NCBI GenBank assembly: GCA_030595455.1
Contig: JAUVDF010000026.1
Location: 1 to 9,065 of the forward strand
Direction: 5' to 3'
Source of the DNA: Fidelibacterota bacterium
GTDB lineage: Bacteria; Fidelibacterota; UBA8477; JABMPR01
DNA: 9,065 nucleotides
Position 1 is the first letter of the stretch, and each line of letters starts with the position of its first letter. A program made the translations under genes and the position numbers. Under the pieces are notes generated by a model. That model made no database searches. It was given only the letters and a program-made list of their open reading frames with translations, and had not been told where the DNA came from. This document shows, in pieces, positions 1 to 7,359 of this stretch.

Positions 1-447
1 GGGAAACTCTGGATGTGGAGCCTGATTACCATAATCTCAATGTTTATTCTCTTTTTTGCCAGCTTTGCCATCTGGACTTTTCAGGACGATGTGGAACTGG
101 TTTATGACAATTATTATGACAAGGATGTGGTTTTTGAACAACAGATTCGCAGAGTAGAACGTACTGATGCTTTAGCGATTAAACCAGCCGTTAATTATTT
201 CTCGCAGCGGGAAGAATTAACCCTTAAGTTTTCACCAGCGATGGCCCATCAAAATCCTACTGGTGAGGTGTTACTCTTTCGCCCGGCAGACCTTCACAAG
301 GATCGACTGTTCCCGCTGGACCTTATTGGTGACTCACTCCAGACCATTAAATTGCCGGAAATGGATAAGGGGTTGTGGCGAGTAAAACTAAGTTGGACCA
401 GTAAGGGCTTGGAATACTTTTATGAACAAGCCTTGATGGTGAAATAG
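1..447 (+). CDS. fixH: FixH/CcoH-like cytochrome cbb3 oxidase accessory protein (5' end probably outside the window)
   Basis: FixH (CcoH) is a small single-span membrane protein needed to assemble or stabilise cbb3-type cytochrome c oxidase, normally encoded with ccoNOP and the copper-loading ATPase FixI. Counting from the ATG at 13, the protein has one N-terminal membrane helix (about residues 3-22), then the family-typical segment 'LVYDNYYDKDVVFEQQI' (about 29-45) and an extracytoplasmic beta-rich region ending in a 'GLWRVKLSW' block near the C-terminus, as in other FixH proteins. The frame is open to base 1 (upstream codons read G-K-L-W), so translation may begin before the window; the ATG at 13 has only a weak GGGA upstream. 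A strong terminator follows, making this the last gene of its operon. Family assignment rests on recalled pattern and architecture; the rest of the oxidase cluster is not visible. Confidence 0.72.
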   Translation, partial: GKLWMWSLITIISMFILFFASFAIWTFQDDVELVYDNYYDKDVVFEQQIRRVERTDALAIKPAVNYFSQREELTLKFSPAMAHQNPTGEVLLFRPADLHKDRLFPLDLIGDSLQTIKLPEMDKGLWRVKLSWTSKGLEYFYEQALMVK

Positions 448-473
448 AGTCTTCCTCGAGCGTAATATTCAAT

Positions 474-505
474 AAAAAAGGGACGTTGTTGGACGACCCT
501 TTTTT
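474..505 (+). terminator. Intrinsic terminator after fixH
   Basis: A hairpin with stem AAAAAAGGG (474-482) pairing with CCCTTTTTT (497-505), one A/A mismatch (483/496), an inner CGT/ACG stem (484-486 with 493-495) and a six-base loop, ending in six T. The A-run/T-run symmetry would let it work on either strand. It lies 27 bases after the fixH stop and separates that operon from the TPR gene. Confidence 0.9.
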
Positions 506-582
506 ATAATGTTGATCAGGTCTGCCTGCCAAATAACCCTTGCCGAACATGTGAGTTGAGTTAATTTTTTCCAAACTGGTTT

Positions 583-588
583 AAGGAG
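583..588 (+). promoter_or_regulatory. Ribosome binding site of the TPR protein gene
   Basis: AAGGAG seven bases before the ATG at 596, close to the ideal SD sequence. It fixes this start over internal Met codons. A promoter must lie between the terminator and here; I see no convincing -35/-10 pair. Confidence 0.8.
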
Positions 589-595
589 ATACATT

Positions 596-1648
596 ATGGG
601 GCTGAATCGCAGGCTCACGCTTATATTTGTTAGTTTGGTTTTTCTGGTTACTTGTAGCGAAGACCCGGATGTTTTATTCTCTAAAGCTGAAACGGAAGCA
701 TCTCTTGGTTCCAGACAAACCGCCCTGGATTATCTCTTCAAGATTCAGAACTCTTCTCCTGAATACACCGAAGCCTATCTTTTTGCTGCCCAGCTTTTCT
801 TCGAGGATAACAATCTTTCAGAGGCCGTAAACCAGTGTAGAAAAGGACTTAACGCAAAAGCTGATTCGGCAAAAATATTCCGCTATATCGGTGAAATATA
901 TTACTTAAGTGGTAGCCTGGAAAATGCCTACCAATACTATCGTATGGCTGTCCAGTCAGATCCAAACAATACTGAAGTCCAGATCAGCATGGGTCATATC
1001 CTGAGAGATAAAGATCTTTACGAACAAGCGCTAGCTCATTTCGATAAGGCGCTGGAATTGGATTCAGCAAATTATTTAGCGACAGTTGGCAAAGCGCTCA
1101 CCTTGAAAAACTATGACAGGAATGCAGAAGCGATTGACATTTTAGAAGCTGCAGTAAAAGATGAACCCATGGAAGGCGCAGCCTATGGTGCCCTGGCCAT
1201 GTCACAAGAGCTGACTGCAATTGAAGATAAAGCAATTCTTGAGAATTACGCTCTGGCAGTAAAACTAACACCACGAAATAAAATGGTGTGGGATGCCTAT
1301 GTGTCCTTTATGGTCAAGGGTCAAAATCAAAAAGACGCAATTGAAGTTCTGCAAAGCTATCTACGCCATTTTCCAGACGATGCTAATACTAGACATCATT
1401 TGGCAGAATTATATATAGAACTTGCCAAGACCGAAAGTCTATCATGGCTGGATGCGGCCAGGCAACAGTGTGACCAGGCTTTAATAACGAATACTGATGA
1501 CCATTACAGTCATGCCTTACTCGCCAGGATTTATCTTCTCCAAGAAAAACCCAGGTTGGCTATTCTGGAGGCTCAACTTGCCTTTGAGATTAACCCGACA
1601 ACAGAGTACCGGGAACTGGTTGATCAGGCCAAGTTTTTTTCAAACTGA
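596..1648 (+). CDS. Tetratricopeptide-repeat protein, probable lipoprotein
   Basis: A 350-residue protein with a short basic N-terminus (GLNRR), a hydrophobic stretch (7-19) and Cys20 in the context F-L-V-T-C-S. This resembles a lipobox, although Thr at -1 is unusual. The rest, from about residue 56 to 335, is roughly eight tandem TPR units of about 34 residues; examples are 'AKIFRYIGEIYYLSGSLENA', 'EVQISMGHILRDKDLYEQA' and 'SHALLARIYLLQEKPRLA', each with the A/G-x-x-x and A-F/Y patterns of TPR helices. TPR arrays are protein-binding scaffolds. The predicted location is the outer face of a membrane, as an assembly or envelope adaptor, but the partner is unknown. It stands alone between a terminator and the next operon, 78 bases before the dehydrogenase, so it may be monocistronic or the first gene of that transcript. 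No enzymatic domain is visible. Confidence 0.85.
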   Translation: MGLNRRLTLIFVSLVFLVTCSEDPDVLFSKAETEASLGSRQTALDYLFKIQNSSPEYTEAYLFAAQLFFEDNNLSEAVNQCRKGLNAKADSAKIFRYIGEIYYLSGSLENAYQYYRMAVQSDPNNTEVQISMGHILRDKDLYEQALAHFDKALELDSANYLATVGKALTLKNYDRNAEAIDILEAAVKDEPMEGAAYGALAMSQELTAIEDKAILENYALAVKLTPRNKMVWDAYVSFMVKGQNQKDAIEVLQSYLRHFPDDANTRHHLAELYIELAKTESLSWLDAARQQCDQALITNTDDHYSHALLARIYLLQEKPRLAILEAQLAFEINPTTEYRELVDQAKFFSN

Positions 1649-1658
1649 TACACCTCTC

Positions 1659-1721
1659 CTTCAGGAATTACACTATATCAACGCCTTGTTTAAGCGTGTT
1701 GCTATCTCAAGCTTCAGGAAT
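1659..1721 (+). repeat. Pair of 10-base direct repeats CTTCAGGAAT
   Basis: CTTCAGGAAT occurs at 1659-1668 and again at 1712-1721, both in the 78-base gap before the dehydrogenase gene. The second copy contains the AGGAA that serves as that gene's SD (six bases before the ATG at 1727). The repeat may be chance or a small local duplication; no regulatory role is shown. Confidence 0.4.
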
Positions 1722-1726
1722 CATTT

Positions 1727-2860
1727 ATGAATAAAAAAATTGTTATTCTAGGTGCTGGTATGGTTGGTCGAACCATGGCGATCGACCTATCTAAGGACTT
1801 TGAGGTCTTGTCCGTTGATCGAGATGAATCAGTCTTAAAGCTGATACAAGGGATTCCCAATCTAACTACTCTCAGCGCAAACATCAGCGACCCAGATGTT
1901 CTGCGAAAGGTGATCGAGCCTGCCGACATCGTTGTAGGAGCAGTTCCGGGCTTTATGGGTTTTAAAACCTTGAAGACGGTGATTGAGGCGGGTAAAGATA
2001 TTGTTGATATTTCCTTTTTCCCGGAAGACCCTTTTGAGCTGGATGAGCTAGCGAAGCAAAATGGAGTTACAGCCATTATGGATGCCGGTGTTGCTCCAGG
2101 GATGAGCAATATCATTTTGGGATACCATCATGCCCATATGCAGGTTGAGAACTTCGTTTGTTATGTAGGTGGGTTACCGGTAGAGAAAACCTGGCCTTAT
2201 GAATACAAAGCACCCTTTTCACCTATAGATGTTATTGAAGAGTATACCCGCACAGCCAGAATTGTTGAAGATGGGCAGGTCGTGGAAAAACCGGCTTTGT
2301 CTGAACCAGAAACAATTGAATTCTCGGAAATTGGTAAGCTGGAAGCTTTCAACACAGATGGCCTGAGAAGCCTAATTAAGACCATGAATATTCCCAACAT
2401 GAAAGAGAAAACCCTGCGCTATTCAGGCCATATTGAACTGATGCGTATTTTTCGTGAAACTGGTTTTTTTGATGAACAGGAAGTCCAGATCGGCGATCAG
2501 AGAATTCGACCCATTGACTTGACGACCCAGTTACTTTTTCCAAAATGGAAATTAGGTGAACAAGAAGCAGAATTTACGCTGATGCAGGTCTCAATTCAGG
2601 GCACTGAAAACAAACAAGCAGTGGAATACAATTACAGCCTGTTGGACTATTATGATCCTGAAACAGGCGCCTCCTCCATGTCCAGAACAACTGGATACAC
2701 CTGTACGGCAAACACCCGTCTAGTTTTGAATGGTCATTATAGTCATAAAGGGATTAGCCCCCCGGAGTATGTTGGAGCTGCCAATAACTGTTTCCAGCTC
2801 ATCTTGGATATGCTGGCAGACAGAGGTGTACATTATAAACTTGAGAAAGTTGGAGGCTAA
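1727..2860 (+). CDS. Saccharopine dehydrogenase / lysine 6-dehydrogenase family oxidoreductase
   Basis: A 377-residue NAD(P)-dependent oxidoreductase. The N-terminal Rossmann fold starts with 'KKIVILGAGMVG' (GxGxxG at 9-14), and an acidic residue at the end of the second strand (Asp31 in 'SVDRD') favours NAD over NADP. The conserved 'DAGVAPGMSN' block (119-128) joins the Rossmann domain to the C-terminal alpha/beta catalytic domain, as in saccharopine dehydrogenase, lysine 6-dehydrogenase and carboxynorspermidine synthase. The length (about 380) fits lysine 6-dehydrogenase, which oxidatively deaminates lysine at the epsilon-amino group; the substrate here is not proven. The start is supported by AGGAA (1716-1720). 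Eight bases downstream begins an amino-acid permease, which suggests an uptake-plus-oxidation unit for an amino acid. The exact reaction could equally be saccharopine cleavage or another imine-forming/reducing step. The protein looks intact and is probably cytoplasmic. Confidence 0.82.
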   Translation: MNKKIVILGAGMVGRTMAIDLSKDFEVLSVDRDESVLKLIQGIPNLTTLSANISDPDVLRKVIEPADIVVGAVPGFMGFKTLKTVIEAGKDIVDISFFPEDPFELDELAKQNGVTAIMDAGVAPGMSNIILGYHHAHMQVENFVCYVGGLPVEKTWPYEYKAPFSPIDVIEEYTRTARIVEDGQVVEKPALSEPETIEFSEIGKLEAFNTDGLRSLIKTMNIPNMKEKTLRYSGHIELMRIFRETGFFDEQEVQIGDQRIRPIDLTTQLLFPKWKLGEQEAEFTLMQVSIQGTENKQAVEYNYSLLDYYDPETGASSMSRTTGYTCTANTRLVLNGHYSHKGISPPEYVGAANNCFQLILDMLADRGVHYKLEKVGG

Positions 2861-2868
2861 AAACGACC

Positions 2869-4290
2869 ATGAGTGATGACAAGCGTAAATCAGGATTAAG
2901 TCTTTGGACGCTGGTTATGCTGGTCTTTGTTCCAACTTTTGGCTTCAATAATATTACGACTAATGGTGTCGCCCTGGGACCAGCAGCTGTCCCCTCCTGG
3001 GTTTTAGTTTGTCTATTTTACTTTTTACCGTTAACCGCCATCATTGCCGAGCTGTCGTCTGCCAATAAACATAGGGGCGGTGGGATTTATAGCTGGATTG
3101 CCTTCAGTTTGGGAGATCGCTGGGCGTTTTTTGGAACATGGTCCTATTTTATCGCCAACCTCTTTTATCTGCAATTCGTCTTTGCTCGGATTCCAGTCAT
3201 GGCTTCCTGGGCTCTTTTCGGAGAAAATCGATTTAGTGATCAGAATGTTACCCTACTACCCTACTATTCAATAGTTCTGTGTCTTGCTTTGACCTGGGTT
3301 GCTGCCAAGGGTGTAAAACAGTTCTCAAAGCTTAGCAATGTTGGTGGAAAATTTACCTTTTTAGCTACCGGGCTCTTTATTCTATTTGCGTTTGTGGCTT
3401 ATTTCAAAGGTACCCCATCGGCGACAGAGTGGACCAGAGAGACCGTAATTCCAGACTTTTCAACGAGCTATTTTGCAACCTTCTCCTGGTTACTCTTTGC
3501 CGTAGCTGGTGCCGAAGTTGCTGGTACCTATATTGATAAAGTAGCTAATCCTGTTCGCACATTCCCCAGAGGTGTTTTGATCGCAACCATGTTGGTCGGT
3601 ACAGCCTACATCGTTGGTTCTCTGGCAGTCAGTTTTGTTGCTTCCCCAGAGGTGCTAGCTGAGGCCGGTCTTAAAGATGCGATTTATGTTGTGCATGTCA
3701 TTTTAGCAGAAAGTCTGGGTTTGAATGGAAAAATCGTTGTCCAACTTTATTCTGCCATCCTGTTGATTACTTCAATTGCCGCCTATGTGGTCTGGATTGA
3801 ATCACCCATTCGAGCCATGTTCGCAGACATACCGGAGAATACATTTCCAAAATTCTTAACGGACCGGGATGAAAACGATTCTTTTTCCAATGCCCTGTGG
3901 ACCCAAGCCGGAATCGTTATTGTGCTTATCGCAATACCATTACTGGGGCTTTCATCCATTGATACCTTTTTTCGCCTCCTCACAGATTTGTCAGCTCTTA
4001 GCCTGGTAATTCCGTATATCATTCTGGCGGTAGCCTTTTTGGTCTTTCGACTCAAAGGATCACCTGGTCCTTTTACGATGTTACGCTCAAACAAGCTCGC
4101 TATTCTTGTGGCAAGCTTGACCATTATCATCAGTGTTGCCGGCTTTTTTGGCGCTGGAATTGATTATTATGTTGATGCAGAAACGGGCACTGAAGCGGCG
4201 AAAGCAATTCTTATGACTTATGGTGGACCGGTTCTGCTGATTGCCCTGGGTTATGGTTTTACCCATTTTAGAAAAGGAGCCGGTGTATAA
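2869..4290 (+). CDS. APC-superfamily amino-acid permease, glutamate:GABA antiporter-like
   Basis: A 473-residue polytopic inner-membrane protein with about 12 hydrophobic helices, the usual APC count and length. The first helix carries 'PTFGFNNI' (about 22-29) in place of the classical GxG substrate-binding unwound segment, and 'GGGIYSWI' (70-77) matches the conserved GG-x-Y-x-W/E block after helix 2. Helix 1 resembles YjeM/GadC-like members of the glutamate:GABA antiporter family (TC 2.A.3.7). It should move an amino acid by proton or ion symport, or exchange it for a product amine or amino acid. It begins eight bases after the dehydrogenase stop. The only SD-like sequence, GGAGG at 2852-2856, lies inside the end of that gene 12 bases from the ATG, so translational coupling is likely. 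The substrate is inferred only from the neighbour (lysine or a related amino acid). Confidence 0.88.
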   Translation: MSDDKRKSGLSLWTLVMLVFVPTFGFNNITTNGVALGPAAVPSWVLVCLFYFLPLTAIIAELSSANKHRGGGIYSWIAFSLGDRWAFFGTWSYFIANLFYLQFVFARIPVMASWALFGENRFSDQNVTLLPYYSIVLCLALTWVAAKGVKQFSKLSNVGGKFTFLATGLFILFAFVAYFKGTPSATEWTRETVIPDFSTSYFATFSWLLFAVAGAEVAGTYIDKVANPVRTFPRGVLIATMLVGTAYIVGSLAVSFVASPEVLAEAGLKDAIYVVHVILAESLGLNGKIVVQLYSAILLITSIAAYVVWIESPIRAMFADIPENTFPKFLTDRDENDSFSNALWTQAGIVIVLIAIPLLGLSSIDTFFRLLTDLSALSLVIPYIILAVAFLVFRLKGSPGPFTMLRSNKLAILVASLTIIISVAGFFGAGIDYYVDAETGTEAAKAILMTYGGPVLLIALGYGFTHFRKGAGV

Positions 4291-4310
4291 CTACACCTTC
4301 AAGAAAGAAT

Positions 4311-4316
4311 AGGTGA
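4311..4316 (+). promoter_or_regulatory. Ribosome binding site deciding the start of the four-helix membrane protein
   Basis: AGGTGA matches part of the 16S-complementary sequence AAGGAGGTGA and lies five bases before the ATG at 4322. It overlaps an in-frame GTG at 4313, so the GTG is more likely part of the SD than the start codon. Confidence 0.65.
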
Positions 4317-4321
4317 GTTCA

Positions 4322-4735
4322 ATGAAAAAGAACACTCGAAATCAAACCTTAAGACTTTTGCTGTATGCTGGAGCAGTATATTTTGCGGCTGTTGCTATCG
4401 TACATGCTTTGGGAGTTAAAGTACCCGGCCTATTTGTTTACTTTAATGTCCCATCATACGCCTATCAGGATCGAATTATTTCTTTTCTGGCTTTTGGTTG
4501 GTCAGCCTTCTTTTTCCTTACAGCTAAAAAAATGGATAGTGACTTAATTAAACTTATTCTGTTTATCGGGCTGGTTGCCGTTGTTGCACTGATAATTAAT
4601 ACAATGACTACTAATTTTAGACTTATGGGTGTAAATATTCAAGCGAGCTATTTCTACATGATTACAGCCACATTGTTTATTTACTGGTTGAGTCTGGTGT
4701 TTTATGGTCGAAGTATTATTCTGAAGAAAAACTAA
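4322..4735 (+). CDS. Small four-helix membrane protein of unknown function
   Basis: A 137-residue protein that I do not recognise. It has a basic N-terminus (KKNTRNQTLR), then four predicted membrane helices at about 12-30, 51-67, 75-93 and 108-128, ending in a lysine-rich tail. The segment between helices 1 and 2, 'HALGVKVPGLFVYFNVP' (28-44), and the start of helix 2 'YQDRIISFLAFGW' look like a conserved signature rather than random hydrophobic sequence. The open frame extends nine bases upstream to a GTG at 4313, but the ATG at 4322 has the better SD. It sits 31 bases after the permease and 15 bases before the next gene, so co-transcription with the dehydrogenase/permease pair is likely. 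It might be an accessory subunit or an unrelated passenger; no catalytic residues are evident. Confidence 0.75.
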   Translation: MKKNTRNQTLRLLLYAGAVYFAAVAIVHALGVKVPGLFVYFNVPSYAYQDRIISFLAFGWSAFFFLTAKKMDSDLIKLILFIGLVAVVALIINTMTTNFRLMGVNIQASYFYMITATLFIYWLSLVFYGRSIILKKN

Positions 4736-4750
4736 TACAGGAATCCTCGC

Positions 4751-5293
4751 GTGATAAAAATCAAGCAGAGAGCTCAGGTTATGCTTATCGGTATGGCGGT
4801 TTTGATTTTATTTTCTGGTCTGGTTATTTGGCACGATCGACCATCACAGAAGATAACACTCTATGAAGCCCAAACCATGACACGGACATTTAATCAGCTT
4901 AACCCAGATTTTAGTATTCTGCTTAAACAGCTGAAACCAGCTGATCGATCAGTCGGTTTTTACCTTGTTGGGCTGGCAAACCAGATCAATTGGCCCAGGA
5001 GTTTGGCTCAAGCTTGTTATTCTGATCCAGTGTTGGTGAATACCGCAGCCTCAAGAATTCGTGAGCATTATTCCGAGAAAGCGGAAACGATCAGGTACAG
5101 GAGCTTGAATGATCTCCTGCTGCTGCTACAGGCGAAAGAAATCGAAGCTCCAGGATATATTTCCAGCTTGAATATGAAATCATATATGCTGGTTTCTGAA
5201 ACCCCTTACGCAATATCAATTAAATCAATTATTGCGGTACTTATAGCAGTTTCAGGCCTGATAATTGTAGGGAATCTTCCGAAGTCGCGCTAA
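4751..5293 (+). CDS. Two-span membrane protein of unknown function (GTG start)
   Basis: A 180-residue protein that I do not recognise. An N-terminal helix (about 10-27, after a basic K/R-rich start) and a C-terminal helix (about 158-176) flank a soluble middle region of about 130 residues. By the positive-inside rule, with KIKQR at the front and PKSR at the end, both termini are probably cytoplasmic and the middle faces the periplasm. The middle region is mostly helical, with 'QLNPDFSILLKQLKPADRSV' and a leucine-rich 'SLNDLLLLLQAKEIEAP' stretch. Start: GTG at 4751 with AGGAA (4739-4743) seven bases upstream; an internal ATG (residue 11) would cut into the helix. It is the last gene of the tight dehydrogenase-permease run. 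It could be an accessory or sensor-like partner of the preceding membrane protein, but nothing in the sequence names a function. Confidence 0.72.
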   Translation: MIKIKQRAQVMLIGMAVLILFSGLVIWHDRPSQKITLYEAQTMTRTFNQLNPDFSILLKQLKPADRSVGFYLVGLANQINWPRSLAQACYSDPVLVNTAASRIREHYSEKAETIRYRSLNDLLLLLQAKEIEAPGYISSLNMKSYMLVSETPYAISIKSIIAVLIAVSGLIIVGNLPKSR

Positions 5294-5298
5294 CACCA

Positions 5299-5338
5299 CT
5301 TGCGGTTATATCTCTTGCAGACACACAGGACCGCTAAG
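5299..5338 (+). repeat. Imperfect inverted repeat after the two-span protein gene
   Basis: CTTGCGGT (5299-5306) and ACCGCTAAG (5330-5338) can pair with one bulged T, leaving a 23-base loop. It lies just after the stop at 5293, at the expected operon end, but it has no T-run and a long loop, so a terminator role is weakly supported. It could also be a protein-binding dyad upstream of the ABC importer genes. Confidence 0.3.
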
Positions 5339-5362
5339 CAGCTAACAGTAGCGAAAACAGGA

Positions 5363-5384
5363 TAAACGATGTAGGTTAAACGAT
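5363..5384 (+). repeat. Direct repeat TAAACGAT x2 upstream of the peptide-binding protein gene
   Basis: TAAACGAT occurs at 5363-5370 and 5377-5384, spaced 14 bases start to start, in the 145-base gap before the importer genes. The position suits an operator or promoter-proximal site for the transport operon, but I recognise no known regulator motif and chance is possible in AT-rich DNA. Confidence 0.3.
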
Positions 5385-5426
5385 TAAATGAGACGCTCTA
5401 AAACTCTAAATAAACTTACAAAAACC

Positions 5427-5433
5427 TAAGGTG
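5427..5433 (+). promoter_or_regulatory. Ribosome binding site of the YejA-like gene
   Basis: TAAGGTG ends five bases before the ATG at 5439 and supports that start, which also places the lipoprotein signal at the very N-terminus. Confidence 0.65.
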
Positions 5434-5438
5434 TTCAG

Positions 5439-7358
5439 ATGAAACGTAATCAGATTATTGTTCTATTAGTGCTGGTCATTTCCATGCTAATGTGGTCTTG
5501 TGGTGGCGGTGAAAAACAAGCAGCTGATCAATCAGATATTAGTAGCCAGATTGTCGAAAAAGACAATGCGACTCCTGACACTGAGGGCGGCTATGGTTTT
5601 GAAAAACTAGCCGAAGAGCTTGGCTATATCACATATGAAATGCCAGCTGAAGAACAAATCTTCTTTGGTGATCCCAGAGCAAAAAAGGGCGGGACTTTCC
5701 GTCACATAACGACTCGTTTCCCGGCCACCATGAGGACTGAAGGGCAAAACGCCAACTATGTGGAAAACAATACTATTTCAGGTCTCTGTTATGAGGGCTT
5801 GATTACAACCCATCCCCTGACGTTAGAATTCATACCAAGCCTCGCCAGTCATTGGAAGGTTGCCGATGATAAAATGAAATTCTGGTTTCGGATTAATCCA
5901 GATGCCCGCTGGTCTGATGGTCGTGAAGTTATTGCAGATGATGTAGTTGCCACCTGGGATCTACACATGGACGAGACAATCCTATCTCCGTCTGACCAAC
6001 TGGTTTATGGGAAGTTTGAACGCCCCATCGTGGAGAGTAAATATATTGTGTCAGTTGTCTGCAAAGAATTGAGCTGGAGAAACCTGCTTTACTTTGGGAC
6101 ATCAGCAGTTCTCCCCTCGACGTATTTAAATCAAGTTGATGGATCTGAGTACTTGAAAGAATATCAATTCAAAATGCTTCCAGGAACGGGTCCTTATGAG
6201 ATCAAAGAAAACGATATTGTTAGCCAGGAATCATTTACGTTTACCAGGCGCTTGGACTATTGGGCCAAGGATAATCCAACAAACAAATTCGTTGCTAATT
6301 TTGACAAGATCAAATTCCTGGTTGTGAAAGACAATCAACCACTCATGTATGAGAAGTTTAAAAAGGGTGAGGGTGATTTTTATACGGTGTCCAAGGCTCG
6401 GGTCTGGGTGGAAGAAACTGATTATGAATCCATTCAAAAAGGCTGGATCCAGAAACGAAAAATTTTCTCAGAAAAACCAGCCGGTACTTCTGGCTATGCT
6501 TTCAATATGCGTAAATGGCCTTTTAATGATAAACGGATCCGGATGGCTTTCACTTATCTCTACAACCGCGAAAAAATGAATGAAGAGATGTACTACAGCG
6601 AGTACTCCATGATGAACTCCATGTATTCCGGTTCGGTTTACGAGAACCCCAAAAATGAAAAAGTCGTCTATAGCCCAGATAAAGCAGTCAAGCTCCTTAA
6701 AGAGGCTGGCTATAAGACCAGGAACAAGGATGGGTGGCTGGTCAATGCCGACGGCCGAATTTTACGTTTTGAGATCGCGATCATGAAGGGTTCAGACTAC
6801 ATGGTCACGCCTGTTCAGCAGATGATGAAAGATTATGGCATTGATATGCAAATCAAATATATCGATGGAACAGCAAACTGGAAAAACCTCATGGAACGTA
6901 ATTTCACCATTTACATGCAAGCCTGGGGCGGACTGGTATTCCCCAATCCGGAAACTTCTCTGCATTCGTCGTTGGCTGATGAAAACAATAACAATAATAT
7001 TGGTGGCTTTAAGAATGAGCGGGTGGATGAGCTGCTCGGTGAATATGATAAAACATTTTCTCAGGCTCGCCGTGTAGAAATTATCCGTGAAATTGACGGG
7101 ATTTACTCCGATATTCATCCAGCTGCCTGGGGCATTGCCAGGAATTATCAACGCGTCCTATATTGGGATAAGTTTGGTTATCCTGAATATATGGTGGATC
7201 GTTTTGCTGGCGACTATCGAACAGCCTTTACCCATTGGTGGTTTGAGCCAGAAAAAGAAAAAGCTCTAAAAGAAGCCATGGCAAACAACACGGCTCTCCC
7301 TGTGGGTGAGGTGGATGTGAAGTTTTGGCCAAAACACTTGAAGGCAAATAAGAACTAA
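5439..7358 (+). CDS. yejA: ABC transporter peptide-binding lipoprotein, YejA-like (SBP family 5)
   Basis: A 639-residue extracytoplasmic solute-binding protein of family 5 (DppA/OppA/YejA), the receptor of an oligopeptide or related importer. Residues 1-20 are a lipoprotein signal, with Cys21 in 'MWSCGGG' as the acylation site, followed by a Gln/Asp/Ser-rich linker of about 50 residues. The SBP domain begins near 'KKGGTFRH' (82-89) and shows family-5 landmarks: 'ARWSDG' then 'ADDVVATWDL' (156-175), 'GTGPYEI' (249-255), 'DYWAKDNP' (273-280), 'NFDKIKF' and 'FNMRKWPFNDKRIRMAF' (about 353-369). The GDPRAKKGG entry and the pattern around NFDKIKF resemble YejA more than DppA, which agrees with the YejB-like permease downstream. 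E. coli YejA is a soluble periplasmic protein, so lipid anchoring is a difference. Ligand is inferred as peptides; YejABEF systems have been linked to peptide antibiotics such as microcin C. Confidence 0.9.
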   Translation: MKRNQIIVLLVLVISMLMWSCGGGEKQAADQSDISSQIVEKDNATPDTEGGYGFEKLAEELGYITYEMPAEEQIFFGDPRAKKGGTFRHITTRFPATMRTEGQNANYVENNTISGLCYEGLITTHPLTLEFIPSLASHWKVADDKMKFWFRINPDARWSDGREVIADDVVATWDLHMDETILSPSDQLVYGKFERPIVESKYIVSVVCKELSWRNLLYFGTSAVLPSTYLNQVDGSEYLKEYQFKMLPGTGPYEIKENDIVSQESFTFTRRLDYWAKDNPTNKFVANFDKIKFLVVKDNQPLMYEKFKKGEGDFYTVSKARVWVEETDYESIQKGWIQKRKIFSEKPAGTSGYAFNMRKWPFNDKRIRMAFTYLYNREKMNEEMYYSEYSMMNSMYSGSVYENPKNEKVVYSPDKAVKLLKEAGYKTRNKDGWLVNADGRILRFEIAIMKGSDYMVTPVQQMMKDYGIDMQIKYIDGTANWKNLMERNFTIYMQAWGGLVFPNPETSLHSSLADENNNNNIGGFKNERVDELLGEYDKTFSQARRVEIIREIDGIYSDIHPAAWGIARNYQRVLYWDKFGYPEYMVDRFAGDYRTAFTHWWFEPEKEKALKEAMANNTALPVGEVDVKFWPKHLKANKN

Positions 7359-7359
7359 A

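Noticed and set aside
1681..1697. Small hairpin ACGC(C)TT-GTTT-AAGCGT as a terminator of the TPR gene
   Set aside because: The stem is short with a bulged C and no T-run follows, so termination is not supported.
1714..2115. Open frame of 133 codons on the - strand
   Set aside because: It lies fully antisense to the dehydrogenase's conserved Rossmann region, is Ser/Thr/Ile-rich without any recognisable domain, and is explained as a codon-structure shadow.
3783..4130. Open frame of 115 codons on the - strand
   Set aside because: It is antisense to the C-terminal helices of the amino-acid permease, and its basic composition comes from the complement of hydrophobic codons.
4313..4321. GTG at 4313 as start of the four-helix membrane protein
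   Set aside because: The GTG is embedded in AGGTGA, which is a good SD for the ATG at 4322, and no separate SD precedes the GTG.
6792..7151. Open frame of 119 codons on the - strand
   Set aside because: It is antisense to the well-conserved C-terminal half of the YejA-like protein and shows no family features.
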